64,000 nt of DNA from Tubulanus polymorphus. Lineage: Eukaryota > Nemertea > Palaeonemertea > Tubulaniformes > Tubulanidae. The position numbers and the translations under genes were made by a program. The stretch lies in assembly GCF_964204645.1 (NCBI RefSeq), contig NC_134034.1, positions 11,155,414-11,219,413 on the forward strand, read 5' to 3'. The notes under the pieces were generated by a model that did no database searches, was not told the DNA's origin, and worked only from the letters and a program-made list of their open reading frames with translations. This document shows, piece by piece, positions 47,292 through 58,160 of the stretch (position 1 is its first letter; each line of letters starts with the position of its first letter).

Positions 47292-49877
47292 AGGAGACTC
47301 AATCACTTCTCTACACCAGTATTTCAGGTAAATTCGAGGGTCGCCATTAAAAACAATCTTGACCCAAGTTCGAAGTTATTCTGTTCATTTGTTTTACACA
47401 GTTCTTGATTTATTTTCCCTTTTTCGTCACCAATTCTCCGCATTTTGTTGAAAATCAGATTTTTTGTTTCATTCGAATGTGTTTAAAGAACACTTTTTTT
47501 TTCGTTTGTTTGAAGCTCGCCGGCAAAGAATGGGATCAATACCAAACACGCGAAGGACATTACGAAAATCGACCGGTGACGTTGTAAGTATTTTACATAA
47601 CTATACAGGGTGGCACCTCTTAACTGGAAATCGGGGAAATGTCAGGAAATTTTTCTTTTTTTTTTAAACCGGAGAATTTTGTAAAATAGCTTATTAATAT
47701 ATCAGGAAAAGTCAGGATAATTTGTTGAGATCGCTAGATCGCACGTAAAGTCAAATAGTTTCCATCTATGTCTGACGTAGATGGAAACTATTTGACTTAT
47801 ATTTGACTGTGTTTATTGATTGATTTCTGTAGCAGACAAAGTCAGGGAAATGTCAGGAAAATTTTATTTTTTTTTAAACCGTGAAATTTTGTAAAATACC
47901 TTAATATCAGGAAAAGTCAGGCTAGATCGCACGTAAAGTCAAATAGTTTCCATCTATGTCTGACATATTTGACTGTGTTTATTGATTGAATTCTTAGCAG
48001 ACGAAGTCAGGAAATAGGGAAAAAGCAAGTCACGCTGCGCTACAGTTCAAATGTCTTTTTTGTGCGAAAACGAAAGTCGTTATTCAGGGTTTTTTTTTCT
48101 AATATCTTCTTTTCGCAGTTGTGAACCGCTGGTCAGAGCGCAGCAGATCCCCGGTTACAGGTAACAACAACTTATTGAGTCAACGAAAAAAAAAAAAATT
48201 AAAAAAAGAATTTTTTATCAATATCACCGCTACGTTAGACTTCCGTTGATTGCCTCTGATAACCCAGTGCCCGCCCGGACAAAATTAAATTAAATTCAAT
48301 AATCTCCTTGCACTCAATACACCCTTTCGGGTCATTATATTTACAAAATAGTAAATTACACATTTTCTTAATCCAATTTATCAATTTATATTTAAAAAAA
48401 ATTACTTTGTTCATCGTGACCCCGATCCCGATCCCTCCCCGAGTCAAGCCCCTGTATTCGCCCCTACAGTGAAACCTCGCTACAACGAACTTTACCAGAC
48501 CAGAAAATCTGTTGGTTATAACCGATAGTTCTATATACAGTTGAACCTCGTTACAGCGAACTTTAGGAGACCAGAAAATCTGTTGGTTATAACCGATAGT
48601 ACGTTTTATCCGGTATGAAATTGATTAACTTTTCGTGCTCGGGACGAAATTCTATATTTGTTATATCCGATGAATCGTTGTTTTTGGGTTCGTTTAACGA
48701 GGTTCCACTGTACTGTATCAGTGTACGTAGCCTGTGGACTCTTACTGCACCGCCGGTCCTTATGAACATCGAGCAAAATTACATTTATAGTTTAAAAGAT
48801 GTTTGCCTTTTTCTCTTGAAATTCGTCACACAGCGGTTTCATAGGTTCCAACGACAAGGACGCGATTGACAACGCGACAGAACGCTTCCAGCCGCACACG
48901 GTCAAACGCAACGAGCAGCCGAAATACTGCGAAACTGGACAGTACGTATAAATACGAAATAATCAGATATTACATTCGAACTTGTTTAAGTCTCGTTGTA
49001 CCTACGAGCAATTATTGAGATAATTAAGAATGTGACGACTTATATCAGATGATAGACTGTATTAGAAATACGAATTGAGACTCAAAAATAGAGATGACTT
49101 CGGTAATGTCAGCGACGACTTATCAGAAGACGACTTATCCGAGTTTGAACTATTCTGAGTTTGAGTCAGTGTGGAGACCATTTCTGCTGTGAAAAATAAT
49201 CATTTATATAATCATATTTTGCAGTCGTCCTCACATACCAGGGTTCGCTGGATGTACGCTTTACCGCAGTAATACAATGCCCGTATCTTCGATGACGCAT
49301 CCAGCGCCACCGTTCCAACCGGTTACTGGAACTATTTACAAGTAAATATTAAGCCGCGATCACGCGGAGACGATTTGGCCCGGGCCAAATTGACACGGAT
49401 CAGGCTCTGGCCAAATTTGGCCCGTGCCTAATTAGAGAGCGCGTTCACACGCAAACCATTCACTCGATACTAAACAATGCTCAAACAAAGCGAAGTGGAT
49501 CATTTCCGGTGCTAGTTGCAATTCAAACGCAATCATTCGTCTGGTGCTAAAATTTGGCTCGGGCCAAATTTGGACCGGGCCAAAATGTTCTTGTGATCGC
49601 GGCTTTAGGTTGCTCTGTCGATCCCTATTTTAAGATTTAAAAAGAAACTTTAACCGTAATTTATCTTTTTACGCGACTGAGCGCTTGATTTTAAATCCAA
49701 ATCGACAACCATCTTAAAATTCCGTTTTCTTTTTTTCAATCAAATTTCAGGTCGCTCCCCGCCGTAATGAACAACAAAGAACATCATCGCGAGGGTAAGA
49801 TGTCGAAAATGGTGACGTTAGTTCCGCCGTGCAATCCGTTCAACAAGATCGAAAAAGAGGAGGTGCTTGTTAATTGA
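43068..49877 (+). CDS. SPMIP7: SPMIP7/SPATA48-like sperm microtubule protein
   Basis: Likely an inner-microtubule or axonemal protein of sperm and motile cilia. Nine exons: 43068-43602, 45717-45775, 45875-45966, 46649-46787, 47516-47583, 48119-48160, 48834-48941, 49225-49341, 49751-49877. All junctions keep phase; 428 aa. It has no signal peptide, membrane segment or coiled coil. The best family cues are YEEIPWDGML, the basic/aromatic AKDWQLAGKEWDQYQTREGH stretch, repeated IPGYSGFIG/IPGFAGCTLY blocks (Pro-Gly-Tyr/Phe motifs like other microtubule inner proteins), THPAPPFQP and a C-terminal VPPCNPFNKIEKEE. These match my memory of human SPATA48, now SPMIP7; a database search should confirm it. 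The start at 43068 is the first in-frame ATG. A MITE sits 10 bp past the exon 8 end. Confidence 0.72.
43675..43746. mobile_element. piggyBac-like MITE, left-end fragment
   Basis: CCTTTCAGTGTGTCTACACC then CAATGCGGTGTATGAAACAG match the left third of the element at 30251-30512. The rest is missing. It lies in intron 1 of the SPMIP7-like gene. Confidence 0.65.
44268..44366. mobile_element. About 100-bp MITE with GGAACTGGATCC termini
   Basis: The ends GGGACCCGACTCCACAGTT and AACTGTGGAACTGGATCC are inverted repeats. Related copies or solo ends lie near 10900, 20640-20740, 22330-22390, 50215-50330 and 59392-59480. Non-coding. Confidence 0.6.
45501..45676. mobile_element. Tc1/pogo-like MITE, 176 bp, TA target
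   Basis: TA at 45499-45500 and 45677-45678 flanks termini CGGTAGACTTCGCTCAAGTC and GACTCGAGCGGAGTCTACTG, inverted copies of each other. Non-coding. Its right end is 40 bp from the acceptor of SPMIP7-like exon 2, so it may contain the branch region's upstream edge. Confidence 0.75.
46905..47291. repeat. Polypyrimidine tract: (CT)n and (CCCT)n
   Basis: CT-rich from 46905, then about 20 CT units, roughly 150 bp of CCCT repeats, and another CT run, between exons 4 and 5 of the SPMIP7-like gene. Mirror symmetry and strand asymmetry are those of triplex-forming tracts. Confidence 0.97.
47600..48030 (+). repeat. Dispersed GGGTGGCACCTCTTA-type repeat, two copies
   Basis: Two plus-oriented copies of the element found reversed in TLK (2290-2515). 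AGTCAGGAAA, GCTAGATCGCACGTAAAGTC, AAATAGTTTCCATCTATGTC and TTTGACTGTGTTTATTGATT are shared. A short perfect palindrome around ATGTCTGACGTAGAT is in the first copy. They lie in SPMIP7-like intron 5. Confidence 0.7.
48467..48710. mobile_element. Tigger/pogo-like MITE with duplicated left end
   Basis: The full element is 48538-48710: termini CAGTTGAACCTCGTTACAGC and GTTTAACGAGGTTCCACTG, flanked by TA at 48536-48537 and 48711-48712. CAGT-GAACCTCG is the classic pogo/Tigger terminus. A second left end, CAGTGAAACCTCGCTACAAC, begins at 48467, so a partial tandem copy precedes it. Non-coding, in SPMIP7-like intron 6. Confidence 0.82.
49352..49604. mobile_element. 253-bp MITE with TTA duplication beside a splice donor
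   Basis: TTA at 49349-49351 and 49605-49607 flanks termini AGCCGCGATCAC and GTGATCGCGGCT. The interior has complementary GGGCCAAATT words near each end. A 3-bp TTA target suggests PIF/Harbinger. The element starts 11 bp after the last base of SPMIP7-like exon 8, and its left TTA lies at intron positions 8-10. Relatives at 39674-39960 and 59728-59940. Confidence 0.85.
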
Positions 49878-50024
49878 TTGACAACCGCTGGAAAACGACT
49901 TCAGTATTAATTTCACAAGTTTCTAAAAAAAAAAAAAACATTTCATACTGAATCGTTGAAGACATCGTTATTTCGGTCGAGAAGTCGAAATCGTGAAATC
50001 TTACTTCACGACTAAGAAACTGCA

Positions 50025-50340
50025 CCTGAGGCCTACTCCTTAGTCCAAAAGTGGTAATAAATCTTTGGTCTTAAGTTGTTAGATTTGGCTATAGAACTAA
50101 AAAGATCCAAAAGCGGCCTTAAATCTAAGTGCGGTCTTGAGTTGTTAGATTTGGCTATAGAACCAAAAAGTCTTAGAATATTCTTAGTCTAAGCCATGAC
50201 TATGAAATCGGCCTCGGATCCAGTTCCACATTGAATCCAGTAATTGTGAGTTAGATTCAACTCTGAGTTGATTGAATTGATTCATTTCCAATGTTTTCAC
50301 TCTGGGGTCAAATTTAGATTTGGAACCGGAATCGGGATTT
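50025..50340. repeat. Two adjacent small MITE-like repeats
   Basis: First, 50025-50215: GTTGTTAGATTTGGCTATAG in two copies with a GACTATGAAATCGGCCTCGG right end, related to 10938-11092. Second, 50215-50330: GGATCCAGTTCCACATT to GGAACCGGAATCGGG, related to 44268-44366. Both are in the 3' region of the SPMIP7-like gene. Confidence 0.5.
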
Positions 50341-50614
50341 TATATTTGTTGATATAAAAGTCTGAAATATTTGTTCAGTTTTCTGATAAATCGTGGGACT
50401 GTTACTGCTGAGTTCGTGTGCAATTATTGATTTGTCGAATCATATTTTATGATATATATATTCGTTGTGTTTTGACGCGTGTTTTAATCGTTTCTGCTGT
50501 TGTTAATAGTTAATGATAGTTTAAAGAATAATACATATGTATTCTGTTTTGTAAAATGTAATTTTTGCGAATTTTTTGGTTAAACTTAAAATCATGATTG
50601 AACGTTTCTTTGGT

Positions 50615-50620
50615 AATAAA
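50615..50620 (+). terminator. Candidate poly(A) signal for SPMIP7-like gene
   Basis: AATAAA 738 bp after the stop codon, followed by a second AAATAA and a GT-rich stretch. It would make the MITE-like repeats at 50025-50340 part of the 3' UTR. Confidence 0.4.
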
Positions 50621-50739
50621 CTGTAAATAAGTAGAGGGTCAACAAGAATTCTGTTTTGCTTCGTTTTTTCCTCAATCTTGATTGGTTGTGGTCTTCACTG
50701 CGAGATTTGCGGGAGTTCTACGTTGACCAGCCACGTATG

Positions 50740-50900
50740 AAAATTAGACCAACACAGCAGTGGAACGGATCCAGAGTCAAACCCAGACAACAGTGGAAAT
50801 GGTTCTAGAGTCAAATTGAACCCACACAACTGTGGAACTGGATCCATCAGAGCCAAATTAAACCCACACAACTGTGGAACCTGATCAAGAGACGAATTAA
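50740..50900. repeat. ACACAACTGTGGAACTGGAT repeats
   Basis: Three or four units of about 45 bp with CACAACTGTGGAACTGGATC and TCAAATTAAACCC, another local expansion of the AACTGTGGAAC phrase. It lies between the SPMIP7-like gene and the orphan secreted gene. Confidence 0.7.
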
Positions 50901-51023
50901 ACCCGTGTTTCCATTTCAACGGATACATCGATTTCCCACAAAATATTAGAAAAACTAAAATCGTTGTTATTCCGATTCTGCAAATGAACTATTATTCTAT
51001 TTCAAAAACAATCGTAGACAATT

Positions 51024-52507
51024 CTATTCTACGTTAAAACCATTTCCTTCGCCGATATCAGACAAATTAGCACCGAGTCGCTCCTCAGCCTTGTCCACTC
51101 GTTCAGACGCTGCCTTCAACTCGTCGACGACCAGTTCCTTCGCCGTATCCAGATCTTCTTTCATTTCAGGTATTTCCGCTAACTTATCTTCTACTTCTTC
51201 GTACTCCTCTTCGAGGTTCTTTTGCCTCAACTCGTTATTTTCCACTTTCGGTTCCACTTCGTTCTGCAATTCGTGATCCAAACCGTCCACTTGTTGTTTC
51301 ATCGTATCCATATTCATTTTGAGCACCTTCAAAGAATATTAAGTTAAACACTATGTTATTATACAGTTTTCGCGAATATCCATCAATTACTTCTTTAACT
51401 ATTGATTTTCGTGGCAATTTTTGTCAAATGTTTCCATAGTTAAAAGAATATGTTTAGAAATGTGTTTTTCATAAATCTATTCTTTAGCTTATGTCTATAA
51501 GACCTTGACTGTACAACGTTTCAAGGTCATATCGTGAATAAAATTCCCGTACAAAATGTCGCCACATCACCGCGCACGTCAAAACATAAAGGATTGTAAG
51601 GCCTATATCGGAGAACGCCAAAATGGTTTCGTTTGAAAAAGTTTCAACGAAAGAATGTTCAGTTGAAAAAAAGAACTACTGTTAAGGATCTTTTTATTCG
51701 AAAAACGTTAAGAAATCGTAACTATTGTACATACCGTAACTATTGTATCGCTCTTCTTATTCTTATTCTTGTTCTTTTTCTTTTTCTTTGCCTCGCAGAC
51801 GGCGCTCAAACCTATGAGCAGCGCAGCGACGAAAACGAACAATTTGAACCTGTAATGAGATCGGAACGAAAAATCTAAAATCCGTAAGTGGCTAATGCTT
51901 AAAAAAAACAACCTCCTACCTCCAATCTCGCTCCCATCGCAAATATTTCAAACAAAACTATCCCCAAAATATATTGTTTTATCAATGATGATATCCAACG
52001 CTTCCAATTTATAGCTCCAGTGTTAGGAGGGGTAGGGAAAGTTCTGCGCGATGCGATAGGGGTGGATCTAGAAGGGGGACGTTATCGCGTTTACAGCAAC
52101 AACGTTGAAGATTCAATTTGAAACGTATCGGTGTCAATGCTCTCGACCAGCCTTTTGCAAAAAAAACCAGAATAAATTTTCATAACTTAATCTTGAATGT
52201 AACATGTTGTCCGTGTTGTAACGCTGATATACGGTAAAATCGCCCCCTCAATACACAAGAACAAATTACTTTAACTTAAAACATTAAAACCACACGATCC
52301 ATTGGTTCAGTTTCACGGAAAAGTTTATAAGCTCAAAATGCTCAAAAGTAGAATCGTTGTCCTCAATGAAAAAGCGCGAAGCACAACCACAACAGCGCAA
52401 TTAGAACCGCAAATTTGAGTTAAATCTTTGTTCACGGAACTGGACACAAGTTTATTGTGTGTATCAGAAAGACATAGTTGAAAAATGATTGGAGCTTACC
52501 CGTTCAT
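51024..52507 (-). CDS. Small secreted coiled-coil protein, unrecognised
   Basis: Three exons: 52500-52507 (start), 51735-51849 and 51024-51326. Phases fit and give 141 aa. The N-terminus MNGFKLFVFVAALLIGLSAV followed by CEA is a clear signal peptide. Next comes a lysine/asparagine block of about 12 residues, starting AKKKKKNKN. The last exon is one long acidic helix rich in Glu, Lys and Leu with heptad-like spacing and no cysteine or aromatic-rich core, ending GNGFNVE. The mature protein should be a soluble, charged coiled coil in the secretory pathway or outside the cell. The first exon carries only 8 coding bases, so the start depends on a splice that transcripts should confirm. I know no named family for it. 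Confidence 0.68.
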
Positions 52508-53379
52508 GATGAAATCAGACCTCTCGAATGACCGTCAATGCTGCAAGCAAGTCAGATGTGTCTTCTTTCGGCCGTCCTGCTCGTTGATTATATACAATAG
52601 GAATCATCGAATACACGTCACTCGCAGATGTAAGATTCGACATCTTGACCCGACTGGCTGGAAACAATGGACACGTTATAGGCGATCATCACTGATACGG
52701 AACTAATGAATGACATTATCACAGCAGCTTGTCAGCGAATTAAGTTACCCTTGAGAAGATCGCCCTGTTGAACTTCTATTCGAATTGAAACCCTTTTAGT
52801 GTTGTTTCTTTTCGAAGAAGTTTTGACCCAGTTCCACAGTTGTCGGGTTTAATTTGGCTCTGAACCCAGTTTCACAGTTGCGTGGGTTTAATTTGACCCT
52901 GAACCCAAGTTCCACGGGACTTGTGTGGGCTTAATTTGACTCTGAATCGTTCGAAGAGAGGTCTGTGAGTTTAATTTGATTAGTGGATCGTGAACCACAG
53001 CTCTGTGAGTTTAATTCGACTCTAGACCAAGTTCCACAGGGTTTGATTTGGCTCTGAATCCTGTTACACAGTTGTGCGGGTATAATTAAGTAGGCGGCCG
53101 CGAAGTCCAGTCGAGTTCGGATCCGTCATTTAGTGATCCATTTTTCGAGCCATGCGTGCATCCGGATTGTTTCTAGCTCGAAGCGGCTCTGGGAACCTCG
53201 CGGCTGTATCTTACCGTGCTTTGGACGGCTCTGGCAACGTCACGGCGCACTAGTTATTTCCGGGTTTGAGAATTTTACACCAATTTTAGGGCTTGAATAA
53301 AGTTTGTTTTGTCGACTATCGAAGTAACAAACGAAGACATTATGTAGTTAGGAAAAGTGATTCGAGTAAAAAGGAAGAA
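52508..53379. other. Intergenic: gene starts and TTCCACAG repeats
   Basis: The region between two divergent genes (orphan secreted, minus; SH3BP5, plus). 52825-53090 holds about six units of GTTCCACAGTTGTG with GGTTTAATTTGACTCTGAA, about 40 bp each. 53100-53340 is less AT-rich and is the likeliest SH3BP5 promoter; no TATA box is evident. Confidence 0.55.
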
Positions 53380-56300
53380 ATGGCGGAATTTGAGCGGAAT
53401 TTATCAGACGAATCGACTTTAAAAACTAAACAGAAGCCTGAACAACAGGTGTGTTCTGTTCTGCCCTAAAATTTTGGGTGGGACTTTACTTTGCGTCTTT
53501 GGGTCAGTCGAGTCCAGCATATCTAGGGTCCAGTAAATTCACGAACAAGTTAAACTGTAATTTTTCGTTTAACGATTGCCAAAATTGTAGGAGGGTCCAG
53601 TAAATTCACAAATAAGTTAAACTGAAATTTTTGGCCATAATAATTTGTATGTAGGAGCACCTTTTTACCACGACTGGCACTGACAAATTAACGAACAGGT
53701 CCTCTTGTTGCATGGCCCCGAAATGTTGTGTAATACATACATAGACTGTCAAAATGTCGCTGGCAGAAATCTCTTCTAAAAATCAATATTAAGTGGAATA
53801 TGACAGATATTCAAAAGAGGACACTAATTCAAGTTTAGTGCAATTTTTTTTAAAACTACAAACGTAGGCTATTTCAAAAACCAAATTCTGTTAGGGATAG
53901 AATTAACAGTCATTCTTGGCTCAGCGCCAGAGGGAACACCAATTTTTCGAACCCGCCGATTATTGTTTTTCATTTTTTGTTTTTCTGTTTTTTCTTATAA
54001 GATTTCTTGCCAGAAATCGACCACATCAAACGACTCGGACAACAATCGATGTTTATCGTCGTCGCCGGTCGGCGGTTGCTCGGAAACGACTTTGAAACGA
54101 CCGATATTGTTGCCGGTGACTCGTCATCCGTTGATGACCGACGCGGATGGCGATCGCGTCGCGTTTGACGATGATGATTTGAACGATGAAAATGATGAGG
54201 AAATCTATAACGGCGATGAGAACGACTGTCCACCACCGGAAGCGGACCCTGAAGTTGAGGTGAGTTCGTAAAGGTCGTGCGAGGAGGATGTAATGGCAGA
54301 TCTAATCTGGGATCTGTTCAGATTCTGGAGGTAGATCCAATCAGGGTGTGATCAGTTTCTGGAGGTAGATCCGATTGGGGTGTGATCATATTCTGGAGGC
54401 AGATCCAATCAGGGTGTGATCAGATTCTGGAGTCAGATCTAAGCTGGGATCTGTTCAGATTCTGGAGGTAGATCCAATAAAGGTGTGATCAGATTCTGGA
54501 GGCAGATCCGATTGGGGTGTGATCAGATCCTGGAGGCAGATCCAATCAGGGTGTGATCAGATTCTGGAGTCAGATCTAAGCTGGGATCTGTTCAGATTCT
54601 GGAGGTAGATCCAATAAAGGTGTGATCAGATTCTGGAGGCAGATCCAATCAGGGTGTGATCAGATTCTGGAGGCAGATCTAAGCTGGGATCTGTTCAGAT
54701 TCTGGAGGTAGATCCAATAAGGGTGTGATCAGATTCTGGAGTCAGATTTAAGCTGGGATCTGTTCAGATTCTGTAGGTAGATCCAATAAGGGTCTGATCA
54801 GATTCTGGAGGTAGATCTAATCAGGCTCTGATCAGATTCTGGAGGTAGATCTAATCAGGCTCCGATCAGAGTAGATCTAAAGCGATAATTTTTCTCTTTT
54901 TTTCGTTGTAGACTGAACTGGAAATTCTAAACAGCGCCGCCACCGAAATAAACTCATTAGAGTTGAAATTGGATGTGAGTTCACTTTAACTTCTTTAGTC
55001 CTTTGACTGAAGTTAAAATTGATTCATTTTCGATGAGTTAACTATGAATGGATTAAATCCGAACTGGGAACTAGGTCCTGGTTTATGAAAAGTCTTCTAC
55101 TTAAAATGATCATGTTTGAATTGTTACTTAGTAAACTTAAAACCAAAAATTTGAGTTAAACTTTTTCATGAAACCGGACCCTGGACCTAGTTCATTGACT
55201 TAGGTTGTAATTAGTTGATTTTCGATGAGTCAAATAACACTCAAAGTCAAATCTAACGCAGAACTCTGTAATCCCGATAAAATGGAATATCGATAAAGCC
55301 ACAAAAGAATCACAACTATGATAAAAAATGCATCTTGAATTTTGTTCCAGTTGAGATTCGGTTCTCTCTACCAAAAGAAATGGTATACGTATATTTTCTC
55401 TTCTCTCTCAGGGAGCGCGAGGACATTTTCAGAAGCTGCACGAAGAAGCCACGTTGGCGATTCGCCAGTTGAAAGCGAAACTCGGGCGTTGCGTCGGAAA
55501 AGCGCGTCCGTTTTACGAGGCTAAGAGCGAGGCTAAACAGGTAAAATATAGCCATCGTCATTTCGATCAGGGTGGCGCCACTTACCAGGGAGACCGGGGA
55601 AAAGTCGGGGAATTTCCATCTTTCGAAAAAAGTAAGGGAATAGCCGGGAATTTTGTAAAAGAAAGGAAGAAGCAAAAAAACATCAGGGAAAAGTTCGGAA
55701 ATTTTGTCAAGATCGATAGATTCTGCATGAAATCAATCAGTTTCTGCTTACGTATTTGACTGTGTTAATTGATTGAATTCTTAGCAGATCAATGTTCATG
55801 AATCAATGTTTATGAAATGAATGTTGTTGTTGTTGTTGTGTTTAAACAGGCTCAGCAGGCGACTCAAGAAGCCGCTCGTAAGTTCCGTCGAGCGATCAGT
55901 TTGTACGACGCGGCGAAGGAAACGATCAGTCTCGCCGAGGATCGATTTCAGAGCGTCGACACGCGCGAATTCGACTCGGCCTGGCAACAAGCGCTCAGCA
56001 ACGCTACCGTTCGGGTAAGATTAGATATTGAGCGGAATCGAGGAGAATCGTGCATCTGAGTGATCGGGATATAATGAGGGATTTCTGTGGAGCTATTGTG
56101 GGTTTGAAACAGTGGGTTGAAAATTTGAATAATTGACATGGCAAATGTTTGACTTAAAGAGTTCGACAGTTCTCAGCTCAGTTCCACATTTCAGGACTCA
56201 GTTCCACAGTTTTGGACTCCGTTCCATAGTACTTGATCAAGTTCCACAATTCACCACTCAGTTCCACAGTTCAGGACTCAGTTCCACAGTTTTGCGCTCT

Positions 56301-58160
56301 TTTCAAAATGATCTTTAAAACCTGTTTTTGTTTCGTCGTAGCTTTTTGAAGCTGAATGTGAGAAATCTTGGAGCGAAGAAGAACATCGACATCAGATGGG
56401 TCGATTAGCTGAAGTGGAAATCAAAGTGAATTTATTACAAAAACAAGAAACTAAAAATATCGCCAAAGCCAGGTAAACTTGTGATTGTCTCCTTTCCCGG
56501 ATGAGGTAACCGGAACCCTGCACCCCCTCAGATATTTATTATTCCAAATTTTGTCATCTACACTTCACATGTGTTCAGTACTTCACCCGAGACATTTTCA
56601 ATCGAAAATGAACTACAAACACCAAACATCAGATCAGTTATCAGGATACTTTCAACAGCTGATCCTCCACACTTCACATGTGTTCAGAACTTCACCTGAG
56701 ACATTTTCAATTGAAAATGAACTACAAACATCAGACATCAGACAAGTTATCAGGATACTTTCAACAACTGATCCTCCACACTTCACATGTGTTCAGAACC
56801 TGAGACATTTTCAATTGAAAATGAACTACAAACACCAGATATTAGACATTTTATCAACAAACTTCCAAAAACTGATCATCCACAACTCACATTATGTCTG
56901 AGGGAGTCTGAGAGAGGGGTTCCAGGCTGACCAGGCGTGGTTCCATACAAATAGAATGACGGCTTCAAAACTTCAAAATTATCCGTTATATTTTCGCACT
57001 TTTTTCACGGTTCGATTCGAAATGTTTTTTCTTTTTTTTTTTGCCGAACACAGAATATACTTTGAAACGAAGGCGATGTACGAGGAAAACTTGCTCAAAA
57101 TGAAACGCACGATCGAAGAGTTGCAGACGTCGATCGCGTCGGCGAAAACTCGCTACCGCAAATCGCTGCTGAATCTCGAACGAATATCCGAACAGCGCCA
57201 TCTGCAGAAAAACTTGAACAACTTCAAATACGACCTCGTCAGCGACGGCGACAGTCACGATTCACTGGATGCTATTTTACGTAAGTTTACAGATACCGAT
57301 TTCTGATTGACCTGATTCGATTCAATCCAGGATACGCCCGATGTAACAGTTTGACTGCGTATATCACGGTCCATAGGACTCCTGGTTTGATTCTTTAGTC
57401 AAACTCCTAAACAGAAAATGCTTTGAAAGGTGCTTGAAACTCCTTTAATTCGAAACAAATTCCTTAATCTCCTTTAAAAAACTCTTTCAATTTTGAGTAA
57501 TATGCAATAAAAAATTACTAATGACATCAATACACCGCGGTGCGGTGTACTAATAAATTTCATCACCATGGTATACACCGCATTGTGGTGTAGATGCACT
57601 GAAAGAATCAATAGTATCGGCAATAGGCTTTCTATGGATCAGCAATTTAGGGACCAACTTTTACCCTTTGAATCTGATGACGCCGTGATTCTCTGTCTCT
57701 GAAAGGGTTAAAAGTAACTGTTTGCGTTTAACTTTCATTGCATAAATTAGAACGAATATTTCTCGACTGTTTTTCAGGTTTATCGATCGGAAGCGGTTCT
57801 ACGTGTACGTCGCGTTCTGACTCGATCTCTATGCAATCGTGGCAATCCGACCTTGACCTGGAGAGTCCGTCTGGGGGCGGTTCGAAACCCGATTGCGACG
57901 GTAACGGAGGAGCGGCCGGTGCGAGTTCCATTCTTCAAGCGATCGATCAGTTACAATTGACGACAGGCTGCGATTCGATATCGCAGTATTCGCAGGACAG
58001 CGGCGTTATCGCCGATGCAGGTGGCAGCACCGTCGGTGGTGATAAAACGGCGATTCCGACATTGGAAATAGTTCACGAACATGAGAGCCACCTAGTGGGG
58101 GCAACGGGTACAACAGGGCCAGCAGACATAGTACAAACTGAGACAACGCCCGAGAAATAA
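53380..58160 (+). CDS. SH3BP5: SH3BP5 (RAB11 guanine exchange factor)
   Basis: Coiled-coil protein that activates RAB11 in membrane traffic; the vertebrate protein also binds BTK and JNK at mitochondria. Eight exons: 53380-53448, 54014-54259, 54912-54974, 55412-55540, 55850-56014, 56342-56472, 57054-57280, 57778-58160. Phases fit; 470 aa against about 455 in human. Order: acidic, disordered N-terminus (to about 105); the long antiparallel coiled-coil domain (about 106-343) with ELEILNSAATEINSLELKLD, GRCVGKARPFYEAKSEAKQA, QQATQEAARKFRRAISLYDA, AKETISLAEDR and YFETKAMYEENLLKMKRTIE; then a Ser/Gly-rich tail. Exon 2 could instead start at 54002, adding four residues, because two acceptors lie 12 bp apart; I prefer the one preceded by TTGCCAG. 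Introns carry a 34/68-bp tandem repeat and several MITEs. Confidence 0.94.
54290..54870. repeat. 34-bp repeat with higher-order units, SH3BP5 intron 2
   Basis: About 17 units of GATCAGATTCTGGAGGTAGA followed by TCCAATCAGGGTGT. They alternate with AAGCTGGGATCTGTTCAGAT types, giving a higher-order period of about 100-130 bp. Many units contain CTGGAGGTAGAT, a weak donor-like word close to the true GAGGTGAGT donor. Confidence 0.93.
55068..55192. mobile_element. About 125-bp MITE with CATGAAACCGGACCC end
   Basis: AGGTCCTGGTTTATGAAAAG at the left pairs with ACTTTTTCATGAAACCGGAC and CCTGGACCT at the right. A likely relative or source of the array at 40900-41275. It lies in SH3BP5 intron 3. Confidence 0.6.
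55565..55785 (+). repeat. Dispersed GGGTGGCGCCACTTA-type repeat
   Basis: A plus-oriented copy of the element in TLK and the SPMIP7-like gene: CAGGGTGGCGCCACTTACC, GGGGAAAAGTCGGGGAATTT, AAATTTTGTCAAGATCG, TTGACTGTGTTAATTGATTG and TTAGCAGATCA. It lies in SH3BP5 intron 4. Confidence 0.7.
56155..56300. repeat. CTCAGTTCCACAGTTCAGGA repeats
   Basis: Six units of about 21 bp with the GTTCCACAGTT core, in SH3BP5 intron 5. Same phrase as the arrays at 34005-34490 and 58160-58345. Confidence 0.8.
56560..56890. repeat. About 110-bp tandem repeat, three copies
   Basis: Units contain CCACACTTCACATGTGTTCA, GAGACATTTTCAATTGAAAA and TGAACTACAAACATCAGACA. The inner TTTTCAATTGAAAA is a perfect palindrome. 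It lies in SH3BP5 intron 6. Confidence 0.85.
57524..57606. mobile_element. piggyBac-like MITE, fragment
   Basis: ATACACCGCGGTGCGGTGTA, then TATACACCGCATTGTGGTGT and AGATGCACTGAAAG match the palindromic body and right end of 30251-30512. The ends are eroded. It lies in SH3BP5 intron 7. Confidence 0.6.

Noticed and set aside
47027-47302. Glu/Arg/Gly-repeat frame
   Set aside because: Translation of the CT/CCCT microsatellite.
56485-56901. 138-codon plus-strand frame in SH3BP5 intron 6
   Set aside because: Built on three copies of a 110-bp tandem repeat; no splice-compatible ends and no match to the family.
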